From Stramonita haemastoma (Eukaryota; Mollusca; Gastropoda; Neogastropoda; Muricidae): 27,500 bases of DNA. The translations under genes and the position numbers were made by a program. The notes under the pieces were generated by a model. The model was not told the origin of the DNA. It saw only the letters and a list, made by a program, of their open reading frames with translations, and searched no databases. The stretch covers positions 44,416,372 to 44,443,871 of the forward strand of contig CM060334.1 in the NCBI GenBank assembly GCA_030674155.1, in the 5' to 3' direction. Of the stretch, positions 18,141 through 26,670 are shown in pieces; the first letter of the stretch is position 1, and the number at the start of each line of letters is the position of its first letter.

Positions 18141-18465
18141 CTTCCCTAAATAGCCGCCGCTGTAGTCTAGTGGTTAGGGTGTTGGACTCGTAATCTAAAG
18201 GTTGCGGGGGTTCGATCCCAGCTTTCGGCTATGGCGTTGTGCCCTTGGAAAAGGCACTTTATGGCTATTTTCTCACCCCACCCAGGTGTAAAAGGGGTAC
18301 CAACCTTGTGTTGGGGGTTAATCCTGCAATAGACCGGCGTCCTTTCCAGGGGGAGTCTATGACTCTCAGTCGCTTAACGCCACAGAAACCGGGATAAGCA
18401 CCAGCCTGATGAGCCTTAGGCTCGGGACAGACTTTAACTTCTTTTTTTTTAACTTTCCTAAATAG
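18141..18465 (+). mobile_element. tRNA-derived SINE with target-site duplications
   Basis: The body is 18154-18452. The head folds like a tRNA: box A tgtagtctagtggttaggg, anticodon stem ttgga/tctaa with loop ctcgtaa (CGT, Thr-like), and box B gggttcgatccc. The core then reads cttggaaaaggcactttatg .. cacccaggtgtaaaaggggtacc, a relative of the core in the fragment at 13875. It ends in cagactttaacttctttttttt. A 13-bp duplication flanks it (cttccctaaatag 18141-18153; ctttcctaaatag 18453-18465, one mismatch), the mark of LINE-mediated insertion. It lies in the cyclophilin intron. Confidence 0.85.
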
Positions 18466-18689
18466 TGAGTAAAAACGTTGGCATACACAAAATCTCACCA
18501 TTGGTGAACCTCGGAGCTCTAGCCGAGAAACAAAACAAAAATAACACCCCCCTCCCCTAAAAAAAACAACCCACAAACAAACAAACAAAAAACAACAACA
18601 ACAAACCCCCTAGATATCAGCTAACCAACCAACAAAAAAGGCCAAATCACCCAACCAACAATTCAACAAACCAATGAACAGGACCACCA
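18466..18689. other. A/C-rich spacer
   Basis: Low-complexity A/C-rich intron sequence with caaa-type repeats. No gene seen. Confidence 0.4.
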
Positions 18690-18888
18690 CTCAATCGGAT
18701 GAGACTATAAACCGAGGCCCCGTGTGCGAACACATAACGCAGAACATCTTGCGAACACATTAAATCCTGTTTCGCTTTTCGAAAGAGTAGGCCATTGTGT
18801 GCCGGTGGGAACAGATGACAAAATTTACAAAATTGCATCCACACGGGCACTGGACGTAAAAAAGCACACGAGTGTTTATGTCTTCGAC

Positions 18889-18940
<52 letters not shown>
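18690..18940 (+). mobile_element. tRNA-derived SINE, subfamily 1, 5'-truncated, with (AAT)n tail
   Basis: Starts at cggatgagactataaaccgag, contains the central domain and a shortened 3' end (tgtcttcgacatataa), then an (AAT)n run 18890-18940 as simple tail. Head and linker are missing. Confidence 0.75.
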
Positions 18941-18942
<2 letters not shown>

Positions 18943-19130
18943 ATATGATAATAATATTAATATATAATATAATAATAATATAATAATATATATAATGATA
19001 TTATTATCATTATCGTTATTATCATATCGTTATTATTATTAGTATAGTAGTAGTAGTAGTTACTATTAGTAGTAGTATATTTATTAACAGTAGTAATAAC
19101 AATAACAAGCTAAATCAATCACAATCAAGG
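18941..19130. repeat. AT-rich trinucleotide repeats
   Basis: Imperfect ataat, tattatcat and tagtag repeats continue from the SINE tail. Confidence 0.7.
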
Positions 19131-19161
19131 CGATGCCATGGTCAAACATTCGTGGCAATTT

Positions 19162-19462
19162 AAACCGTCGAGTCCGTCGAGATATTTCTTCGGAGTTAAC
19201 ATCAGTGCTGACTCCACTCTCCCCAAAAAGTCCCGGATGAGACTTTAAACCGAGGCCCCGTGTGCGAACTCACGCAGAACATCTTGCGCACACGTTAAAT
19301 CCTGTTCCGCTTTTCGTAAGAGTAGGCCATCGTGTGCCGGTGGCAACAGATGACAATATTACAAAACTGCATACACACGGGGACCGGATGAAAAAAAGCA
19401 CATGATTGCTTATTCTGTTATCCTCGATATAAAAGAATAAATAAAATAAATAATAATAAATA
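19162..19462 (+). mobile_element. tRNA-derived SINE, subfamily 1, lacking most of the tRNA head
   Basis: Starts near the box B position (gtcgagtccgtcgagatatt), then the linker ggagttaacatcagtgctga, the complete central domain and the complete tail ttatcctcgatataaaagaa + taaataaaataaa. It lies just beyond the donor site of the cyclophilin exon at 19487, so it is intronic. Confidence 0.8.
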
Positions 19463-19486
19463 ATCACACGACTCAAATGTCCTTAC

Positions 19487-19659
19487 TTGGAGTCCTTTTT
19501 GGCCTGGTCCTCCGTGTCTTTATCGTTGTCTTTCTGGTTGTATTGATCTTCGTCCAAACCGTCCGTTTCCACCTTCTGGCCCTCTATCCCCATCGTCTTC
19601 ATCGTCAACATCATCACCACCAACATCCACCAACACCACTCGTAACGTTTGAGCTGCAT
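19487..19659 (-). CDS. Cyclophilin-type isomerase, first coding exon with signal peptide
   Basis: On the minus strand an ATG at 19659 starts MQLKRYEWCWWMLVVMMLTM, a basic start followed by a hydrophobic core that fits a signal peptide. An acidic/charged linker follows (QKVETDGLDEDQYNQKDNDK then DTEDQAKKDS). The exon ends at 19487 with donor CAA-GTAAGG, leaving two bases of a codon (phase 2). That fits the exon at 13537, which begins with one base: AA+A gives Lys, then GSLKYLVTEEVY. A signal peptide plus a Lys-rich linker before VxxxVYxD is how secretory cyclophilin B-like proteins begin. The 5' acceptor ttttttttaccccag at 19720 implies a 60-base 5' UTR in this exon and a further upstream non-coding exon. 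The linkage to 13363-13537 is inferred from phase and family order. Confidence 0.6.
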
Positions 19660-19719
19660 GGTCACTGCTGTAGTTTACTTCACCTCGTTAGAAGGTCTGC
19701 TGGAATGGCAACTGGTAAT
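19660..19719 (-). promoter_or_regulatory. 5' UTR part of the cyclophilin exon with acceptor
   Basis: Sixty bases lie between a strong pyrimidine-rich acceptor (ctattttttttaccccag on the minus strand, AG at 19720-19721) and the start ATG. No ATG precedes the start codon in this segment. Confidence 0.4.
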
Positions 19720-19972
19720 CTGGGGTAAAAAAAATAGCAGTCTTTTTTATTTTCTTCATAATTATTATTTCCAATGGAAATAAAAGCACTCTAAAGTCTA
19801 TAAGTAAGATAACTAAAATAAAGGTTTCAGTATCCTATTTCGTGTTACTGTTTTGCATGTAAAAGAGAATGAAGTAACCTGAGTAGGATCCACGGGCTTC
19901 GACGTATCGACTTGCGACAAAGTGTTAGGACTTTGAGCCCAAATAGTTAAAACAGGCTCATAAACACATGCG

Positions 19973-20002
19973 CGCGCGCGCGCCACCACACACACACGCA
20001 CG

Positions 20003-20069
<67 letters not shown>
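19973..20069. repeat. (CG)n/(CA)n compound microsatellite
   Basis: A gcgcgcgcgcgcc run is followed by about 40 CA units. Confidence 0.95.
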
Positions 20070-20079
<10 letters not shown>

Positions 20080-20232
20080 TCGCGTACGTATATTTCAAGT
20101 ATTGTAACAAGAAATAGGCCCTTGGTTTATAATCAGTTTGCTTTATGTCCACAATACAGAGATACACATGTGCCTACTCTAGATTCATTTGAATGTGCGT
20201 ACACAAATTTTCCAGTTACAAATATACAGACT

Positions 20233-20590
20233 CGGACGGGACGGGATAGCCAGTGGTCAGAACATTGCGCTCGCAATTTGACGACCCGAGTTCGATTCCC
20301 GGTCGAGGAGATTTTTCCTCTGCCTGGAGTTAACATCAGCGCTGACTCCACTCCCCCCAAAAGTCCTTCCGATGAGACAATAAACCGAGGCCCCGTGTGC
20401 GAACGCACGCAGAACATCTTGCGTACACGTTAAATCCTGCTCTGCTTTTCGTAAGAGTAGGCCATCGTGTGCCAGTGGAAACATGACACGATTTACAAAA
20501 AAACTGCATACACACGGGGACTGGATGTAAAAAAGCAAATGAGTGCATATTCCATTATCCTCGATACAAAAGAATAAAATAAATAAATGA
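20233..20590 (+). mobile_element. tRNA-derived SINE, subfamily 1, best full-length copy
   Basis: This is the reference copy. The tRNA-like head at 20236-20310 has box A gatagccagtggtcagaac and box B gagttcgattcccgg. The linker is ggagttaacatcagcgctga + ctccact; the central domain runs 20370-20475; the tail is ccattatcctcgatacaaaa + gaataaaataaataaa. The head still shows a plausible anticodon arm (gcgctcgcaatttgacg). The A-rich, tandem ataaa tail is the likely recognition site for the partner LINE. No clear target-site duplication was found. Confidence 0.85.
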
Positions 20591-21484
20591 TAAAAAAAAA
20601 CGAATAAAAAACAAACAAGGAAATGTGTATCTGCAGCAAACTACTGAATTATCAAAAAAAACCCAAAAAAACCCAAAAACGAACGTAAACCTGACATGAT
20701 CGTGAATGGCACAAAATAATCACTGACAAATTTTACTCATAACATTGCTTATACAGCCATGGAAAATTCTGTTCACAACAACAACAATAACAACAACCAA
20801 CAAAAGACCTAGCACTTTTTGAAACACCTTTTCAAAGCTTCACTTTTGTAGAAGGGAGTAACATAGCACTTTTAGTTGAGCGTAAACAGTTAAAGTATTG
20901 AATTACTTAACAAATGAAACACCTGAAAATTAACCTAATTCAATGACATTATGATTTGCTTTTTTACATACCCGGTTCAGTTAAAAATCGATGTAACTTC
21001 AAGCAACATTGATTTTGCATGGAACAGCCAACAATCTCATCTGCACAAGCTTACAGTCAGTGTCGTCTGCAACGCGAACAAAAATAAAGGGACGTTATTC
21101 TCCACTGCACTTTTTTTTTTTTATTCGTGGCAATTTTAGGGATTTTGTTATGAAACTTTTACGTCTTTCAGTAAAGTAACAAACACACATCAATATATAT
21201 TTCTATATTTAAAAAAAAAAGGGGAGGGGGGGGCTCGTTTGATTTGATTGTTTGGAGTCTCCGCATAATTATCCCATTTAGGGACATCAACCAATCATTA
21301 GCCTAGGCCTATTATTAATGATAGAATAGAGATGCCCTTTTCCACGTCACGTTCTCTGTCGTAAAGGGAGAGAAGCGCGGTTCACTTCCTGCCAAATTAT
21401 ACCCGATTACGCAATCAAAAAGAAACTAAAAGAAATGAAATTGATAAGTGTCAATTCTAACCTAATGATAAAATAGATAACTTG
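20591..21484. other. AT-rich spacer, no gene seen
   Basis: Largely unique AT-rich sequence with short homopolymers. No coding frame with splice context, no further SINE. Confidence 0.4.
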
Positions 21485-21490
21485 CCTTAC

Positions 21491-21740
21491 CGGTTGGTTT
21501 CGGACGCTTGCAGCGAAGAAAAAGACGAGCGAGATAATTTGTCTCAAGTTGTACTACAACGAGTGATCCATCAATATAGATCAATGACACGTCACAGCCC
21601 ATGGCTAGCGTACGCTGCCTTCCAACGTGTCAAAGCCTTTAGGCCTAAGGGTAACAAGCTGCTGTGTGGTCTCCATATCGACGAAAAAAAAGCCGTTTCT
21701 CTGGTCACACATGCTGTTGAAGTGAAAAACAGCTTTTGAA
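21491..21740 (-). promoter_or_regulatory. Candidate 5' non-coding exon or promoter region of the cyclophilin gene
   Basis: A compact, CpG-containing, non-repetitive segment. On the minus strand it ends in a good donor (ACCG-GTAAGG, GT at 21490-21489) that could splice to the acceptor at 19720. It contains an ATG at 21602 whose frame, if spliced, stops soon after the junction, so it would be leader rather than coding. This is inference from position, base composition and splice-site shape only. Confidence 0.2.
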
Positions 21741-21769
21741 TGCAACACTATCTGTAGCTATCAACTGGT

Positions 21770-21837
21770 TCACACACACATACACACATACACACACACG
21801 CACGCACGCACGCACGCACGCACACGCACGCACGCAT

Positions 21838-21906
<69 letters not shown>
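21770..21906. repeat. (CA)n/(GCAC)n microsatellite
   Basis: CA units with interspersed gcac units (21797-21836), then uninterrupted CA. Confidence 0.95.
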
Positions 21907-21909
<3 letters not shown>

Positions 21910-21946
21910 GCTTTACAAAAAATAAAACACATAATAGAGAACAGAA

Positions 21947-22245
21947 ACGTTCGAGGGGATTTTTCCCCTGGAGTTAACATCAGTGCTGACTCCACTCTCC
22001 CCTAAAGTCCTTCGGATGAGACCAAAAAAAAACGAGGCCCGGTGTGCGAACGCACGCAGAACATCTTGCTGATACGTTAAATCCCGTTCCACTTTTCGTA
22101 GGAGTAGGCCATTGTGTGCCGATGGGAAGAGATGACAAGATTTACAAAACTGCATACACATGGGGACTGGATTAAAAAAAAAAAGCACACAAGTGCTTAT
22201 TCTATTATCCTCGACATAAAAGAATAAATAAATAAATAAACAGCG
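21947..22245 (+). mobile_element. tRNA-derived SINE, subfamily 1, head truncated at box B
   Basis: Starts at aacgttcgaggggatttttc, the end of box B, and continues through linker, central domain and the full tail (ttatcctcgacataaaagaa + taaataaataaataaa). Confidence 0.8.
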
Positions 22246-22741
22246 TAGTAATAATGTAGATTGAAACTAAGACATAGAATGACACAGCCATTTGATAAAA
22301 AAAAAAACCCATCTTTTTTCTTCTTACATTTTTTGTTTGTTTATGTATCGTTGGATTGTTTTAGTAGTGTCTATTTTGAGCACATTCTCGCACATTATAC
22401 GAGTAGCTGGGATTTTATGCATGAAGATATGAAATATTTGCACCCATAAACCCCTTATCCATTCTTTGAGGCAAAAAAAAAGAGAGAGAAGTTGTTGTTG
22501 TTGATGTTATAATCCTAGCCGAGGTACACCGATTTTGGGACTGTGAACAGAGGGTCAGAGGGTCATTTCACTTCAGCACCTCGGGCCACCCCAAAAATAA
22601 TACAATTCTGTTGAAGCAGCGAGAGCACGGCCCGTGCAAGCACCCAAGTACAGCACGAGCCGAACGAAGCTCCTGTATGAAGATGAAAAGAAAAAGAAGC
22701 TGACAACAACAATAATAATAACAACAATAAGGACGATTTTC
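22246..22741. other. Spacer, no gene seen
   Basis: Unique-looking sequence. The stretch 22570-22680 is GC-richer (cgagagcacggcccgtgcaa), but no frame or RNA fold could be supported. Confidence 0.35.
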
Positions 22742-22744
22742 CAT

Positions 22745-22815
<71 letters not shown>
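22742..22815. repeat. (TA)n microsatellite
   Basis: About 36 TA units, able to extrude as cruciform or slipped structures. Confidence 0.95.
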
Positions 22816-22816
<1 letters not shown>

Positions 22817-23010
22817 TAGACGGTAAAACTGTCACGGTGTGGTGATATCGTATTGGAATGAGTTCAAGGGAAAGTAATGAAGACGGAGTCTGAAAACTGA
22901 ATGAGTTATCTCCCGTTGGAAAGGCAGACGACAGTTCCTGTTTCCAAACTCGTGGCGCACGGTAGACTACTGTTTTAAATCAAAGAAAAGATGTCCAGTC
23001 AGCCGAGAGA

Positions 23011-23121
23011 ATGGACGAAAGGTTTGCAGTTGTGAGCCAACAAACAGAGATAGTCGAGGCAAAGCTTCAAGTAACAAAATATGTGGCACAGTTTCTGAGA
23101 AAAGAAATACGTTTGCACAAG
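23011..23121 (+). CDS. Probable exon of an unidentified coiled-coil protein
   Basis: Thirty-seven codons beginning with ATG read MDERFAVVSQQTEIVEAKLQ then VTKYVAQFLRKEIRLHK, ending at a donor AAG-GTAAAC in phase 0. The peptide is amphipathic and helix-friendly, with codon use unlike the surrounding AT-rich DNA. The frame stays open upstream to a TAG near 22960, so either the ATG at 23011 is the start or the exon begins at an acceptor such as gatgtccag near 23000. Another ATG at 22991 opens a short overlapping frame. The probable next exon is at 24921-25123. I do not recognise the protein; centrosomal or ciliary coiled-coil proteins would be one family to test. Confidence 0.4.
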
Positions 23122-23307
23122 GTAAACAGGGATTGCACTCGGTGACACATGTCTACCACATTGTCGTCTTTTTTCTGTTTTTTTTTTTTCCAGTGTCTTT
23201 TTTTTTTTTAATCTCCTTTGAATCATTTATCAACTAATTTGTTTTTCTTTTCAGTGATGCTATAGGGTAGCTGTTCTTTGTTTGGGATATTTAATTTTAT
23301 TTTGTTC

Positions 23308-23308
23308 T

Positions 23309-23389
<81 letters not shown>
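23308..23389. repeat. (CT)n microsatellite
   Basis: About 40 CT units with one CCT interruption. A second, more interrupted CT block lies at 23597-23685. Confidence 0.95.
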
Positions 23390-23391
<2 letters not shown>

Positions 23392-23636
23392 TGGGTGGGT
23401 GGGTGCCTGGACAAAAACATGACGTTTAGGCTAGTTTTGCTTTCTAGAGAACTCATTCATATTTATTTGTAGTCGTCATTTTGCAAGTCCAGTTGATTCG
23501 CATCTACGCTTCAACTTTTAAAAACGCCAGATCTAACACTGTAAAAGCAACCCCACGTTGAGTTTAGATCTAAGTTCGAGAGAGTTTGCAAAATACTCTC
23601 TCTCTCCTCTCTCTCTCCTCTCCTCTCTCTCATCCC

Positions 23637-23687
<51 letters not shown>

Positions 23688-24022
23688 ATATGTTAGATCT
23701 AAACAGTTTACGATATTACTATTAAACCTTTTTCTTTCGTGTGTTTGTTTTTCTGACGATGATTGGTATGTAAATATGATTTATTACTTAATTGATACAT
23801 TATAGACCTAGGTTTTGAACTGTTTTTCCTTAGAGAAGTTAAAGCATGATATGTGGATATGCTTGATTTTATTCCATGGAAACCTGCAGAATTTCTATTC
23901 AAAATGTTTGACTTCAGAAATATTGTAGAATATATGTCGTTTTTATCAAATTTTATTCGAAAATGGCATACTTAGATATCTAGTTCAAATGACTCAAGTG
24001 GTTTTAATTGCGTTTGCATCAC

Positions 24023-24049
24023 AACACACACACACACACACACACACAC

Positions 24050-24114
<65 letters not shown>

Positions 24115-24145
24115 ATCCTCCCACACACATCACACACATCACATT

Positions 24146-24193
<48 letters not shown>

Positions 24194-24302
24194 CCATTCC
24201 ATAACCACCCCCACACCACCCCTCCACCCCCCACTACATGCACCATTCCCACACACATCACCACACACACACACACCACACACACACACACACACACAAC
24301 CC

Positions 24303-24349
<47 letters not shown>

Positions 24350-24850
24350 TCACATTCACTCACCCCCAACTCATCCTCCCCACACATCACACTCCCCACA
24401 CTCCCATCTCACACCCCCCACACACACACACACACACACACACACCCGCCCACCACACCACCACACACACACACACACAACAATCATTGCCCCCCCCCCC
24501 CCCCCCAACACACCATCTCCCCCACCCCCCCCACACACACACATCACCCTCCACACACACACACACACACCATTGCCCCCCCCCCTCCCCGACCCCCCCC
24601 ACACACACACACACACCACACACACACACACACACACTACACTACACTACAACACCTCCTGCCTGCCTCCCCGCCTGCGCTGCCTCCCGTCCCCCGACCC
24701 CGCCCGGCCCCCCCCGCCACGCACGCCACGCACCACCACGACCCACCACACACACACACCACACACACCACACCACACACACTACACACACCCACACTAC
24801 ACCACACCACACCACACCACACCACACTCACACACTACCACACCACCTTT
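24023..24850. repeat. 830-bp C/A low-complexity block
   Basis: Long (CA)n runs, CCA/CACC repeats and poly-C stretches; the strand has almost no G. Apparent His/Thr/Pro frames of up to 297 codons are translations of the repeat. Confidence 0.9.
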
Positions 24851-24920
24851 CTTACCAGAGATCTAAAAAAAAAAATAAACAAAAAAAAAATAATATGATA
24901 AAAACAACTTCCATGATCAG

Positions 24921-25123
24921 CATCAGCAAGCGGGGCCCCAGCAGGGCAGCAGCAGCTCCAGCAGCAGCTGCAGGGGAGCGGGGACCTGCAGAGCCAACTC
25001 GTGGACGGCGCCATCAGCCGCCTGAGCAGCAACCTGCCTGCCGAGGTCCTGAGGGTGACCCAGCTGCAGAGGCATCAGGGATCCCACATCTCCAGCCTGA
25101 TGGAACAGCTGGACCAACTGGAG
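24921..25123 (+). CDS. Probable exon of an unidentified Gln-rich coiled-coil protein
   Basis: The frame opens after a TGA at 24914 and reads GAPAGQQQLQQQLQGSGD, LQSQLVDGAISRLSSNLPAE, VLRVTQLQRHQGSHISSLME, QLDQLE, then meets a near-perfect donor GAG-GTACGTGAG at 25124 (phase 0). Hydrophobic residues at heptad-like spacing and high Gln/Leu/Ser/Glu suggest a coiled coil. Several AG acceptors are possible between 24920 and 24949; the one before 24950 would be phase 0 and join cleanly to the exon ending at 23121. The base composition (GC-rich with balanced codons) contrasts sharply with the C/A repeat before it and the polypurine tract after it. No catalytic motif was seen and the family is unknown. 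Confidence 0.55.
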
Positions 25124-25650
25124 GTACGTGAGAGAGGAGGAGGAGGAGGGGGAGGAGGAGGAGTAGTAGGGGGAAGGGGAGGAGGGAGAGGAGGAGGCAG
25201 AGAGGAAGAGGGGGAGGAGGAGGAGGGGGGAGGACAGTAGTGGGGAAGGAGGAGGGAGAGGAGGAGGGGCAGGAGGAGGAAGAGGGGAGGAGAGGAGGGG
25301 GGGAGGAGCAGTAGTAGGGGGAAGGGGAGGAGGGAGAGGGGGAGGAGGGAGGGGAGGAGGGGAGAGGAGGAGGGGGAGAGGAGGAAGAGGGGTCAGGAGA
25401 GGAGAGAAGAAGGAAAAGGAGGAGGAGGAGCAGAAAGAAGAGGAAGGAGAGGAGAGAGAAGAGGAGGAAGCGAAGAGAGGAGCAGAAGGAAGAGGAGGAG
25501 CAGAAGGAAAAGGAGGAGGAAGAAGAGGAGGAACAGAAAGAAGAGGAAGAGCAGGAGGAGGAGAAGGAGGGAAGGAAGGAGGAAGAGGAGCAGAAGGAAG
25601 CAGAGGAGAAAGAGAGGAGGAGAGAAGGAAGAGGGAGGAGGAGGAGGAGA
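25124..25650. repeat. Polypurine GGA-rich tract
   Basis: About 520 bases in which the plus strand is almost wholly A/G (gga, gagg, gaag repeats) begin inside the donor site of the preceding exon. Such tracts with mirror symmetry can form triplex (H-DNA) or G-rich folds. Apparent Glu/Gly or Ser/Pro frames are artefacts of this composition. Confidence 0.95.
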
Positions 25651-25711
25651 AGAATACTCTTTCACACAGATTGCTTTGCTGAGTCACTCGCCTGTCCCCG
25701 TCACTTAGCCC

Positions 25712-26104
25712 ACCGGACGGTGTAGCCTAGTGGTGGTCAGAACATTGGCTCGCAATTTGACGGACGACCTGCGTTCGATTCCCGTTCGAGGAGATTTTTT
25801 TTCTCTCTCTCTCTCTCCTGAGTTAACATCGGTGCTGACCTCCACTCTTCCCCAAAATCCTTCGTTTATGGAGTATAAAGGGAGCCGCATCCCCCCCCCC
25901 CCCTCCCCCGTGTGCGAACCCAAACGGAATATCTTGCGTGCGCACACGTTAAATCCTGCTCCGCTTTTCGTAACAGTAGGCCATTGTGTGCCGGTGGGAG
26001 GAGATGACAAGATTGACACACGGGGACAGGATGTTAAAAAAAAAAAAAGCACATGAGTGCTTATTCCATTGTCCTCGGTGTAAAAGAAGAAAGAAAGAAA
26101 GAGC
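25712..26104 (+). mobile_element. tRNA-derived SINE, subfamily 1, full length, between 60-bp direct repeats
   Basis: The head has box A gtgtagcctagtggtggtca and box B gcgttcgattcccg. A ct-rich insertion follows the head, then linker, central domain and a degenerate tail (ccattgtcctcggtgtaaaa + gaagaaagaaag). It is flanked by long direct repeats: 25651-25709 and 26111-26165 share gaatactc, acacagattgcttt, gctga.tcactcgcctgt and ccc.tcactt. Normal target-site duplications of SINEs are much shorter. Confidence 0.8.
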
Positions 26105-26165
26105 AGAAGGAGAATACTCCACACAGATTGCTTTTGCTGATTCACTCGCCTGTTCCCTCACTTGA

Positions 26166-26347
26166 CTTGTCCCGCTGAATCGTGTACTATTCCTTCTTCA
26201 CTTGTTACCTGTTTACTCACTCATTCATTTCCTACTGGTTGGATTAGCCTTATTCATTTAGACTCTGTTTACCCATGGCGCCAAAGTCATCCTGAGGTTG
26301 TGTCGCAGCCTGGCTTTATATTATTTTGTGTAAAGCTTTCAGAGTAG
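26166..26347. other. Short spacer
   Basis: Unique-looking sequence between two SINEs, no gene seen. Confidence 0.35.
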
Positions 26348-26670
26348 GGGGCGGGATTTATAACTAAGTGGTCAGAGCGCTGGCTTTTCCCCAAGTCAAG
26401 TTAAGCAGCGTCGAGCGTGGTTACCAAGTTGGATGCGTGACCGTTTGGGCACCTTGGCTTCAGTACAGTCCCCCCCCCCCCCTCACCCAGTTCACCCAGC
26501 TGTAAATGGGTACCTACCCTCTTCAGAGTCAGGGAAGGTAAAGCAGCGAGGGAGAGGAGATGGGCGCCGCCCTCAACATGCTGGCCCCTAGAGAAGCTGA
26601 GGTCTCTGATATCTCGCTCCCCTACGACCGCCTAGGTTATGGGACACCTTTACCTGTACTTTACCTTTTT
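26348..26670 (+). mobile_element. Composite SINE: tRNA-like plus 5S rRNA-derived head
   Basis: The first part has a box A-like aactaagtggtcagagcgct (26362-26381). It is followed at 26395-26450 by a segment that aligns with the middle and 3' part of animal 5S rRNA: aagttaagcagcgtcgagcg, ggtta, ttggatgcgtgaccgtttgg g. These are the box A/intermediate/box C region of the 5S internal promoter. The core cacccagctgtaaatgggta and the tail (aaagcagcgagggagaggag .. ctcaacatg .. ttaccttttt) follow. A truncated relative lies at 13875-14013. The 5S part cannot be a gene: its 5' half is replaced by the tRNA-like part. Confidence 0.7.

Larger units (their letters stand above)
23122..24920 (+). other. Probable intron filled with (CT)n and (CA)n
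   Basis: Between the two probable exons lie (CT)n at 23308-23389, interrupted (CT)n at 23597-23685, about 330 bp of AT-rich unique sequence (23686-24020) and a C/A low-complexity block to about 24850. A strong acceptor-like site (tttgtttttcttttcag, ending 23253) is followed at once by stops in all three frames, so it does not define an exon. Confidence 0.35.

Noticed and set aside
18154..18230. Functional tRNA gene (Thr-like CGT)
   Set aside because: Acceptor arms do not pair well, it continues into a SINE core with a tail, and target-site duplications flank the whole element.
21482..21739. 85-codon plus-strand frame as a small gene
   Set aside because: No good start near the beginning, no recognised domain, and the same segment is better explained as a non-coding leader candidate on the other strand.
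23238..23275. Exon after the strong acceptor tttgtttttcttttcag
   Set aside because: All three frames meet stops within about 20 bases, so no coding exon can start there; use as a non-coding exon cannot be judged.
24008..25131. Long His/Thr/Pro-rich frames (up to 297 codons)
   Set aside because: They are translations of the C/A low-complexity block and run without change through the repeat; composition alone explains the lack of stops.
24923..25687. 254-codon minus-strand Ser/Pro/Leu-rich frame
   Set aside because: Complement of the polypurine tract, which cannot form stops on this strand; the real signal at 24921-25123 is on the plus strand.
26395..26450. 5S rRNA gene
   Set aside because: Only the middle to 3' part of 5S is present; the 5' part is replaced by a tRNA-like sequence and a SINE core follows.
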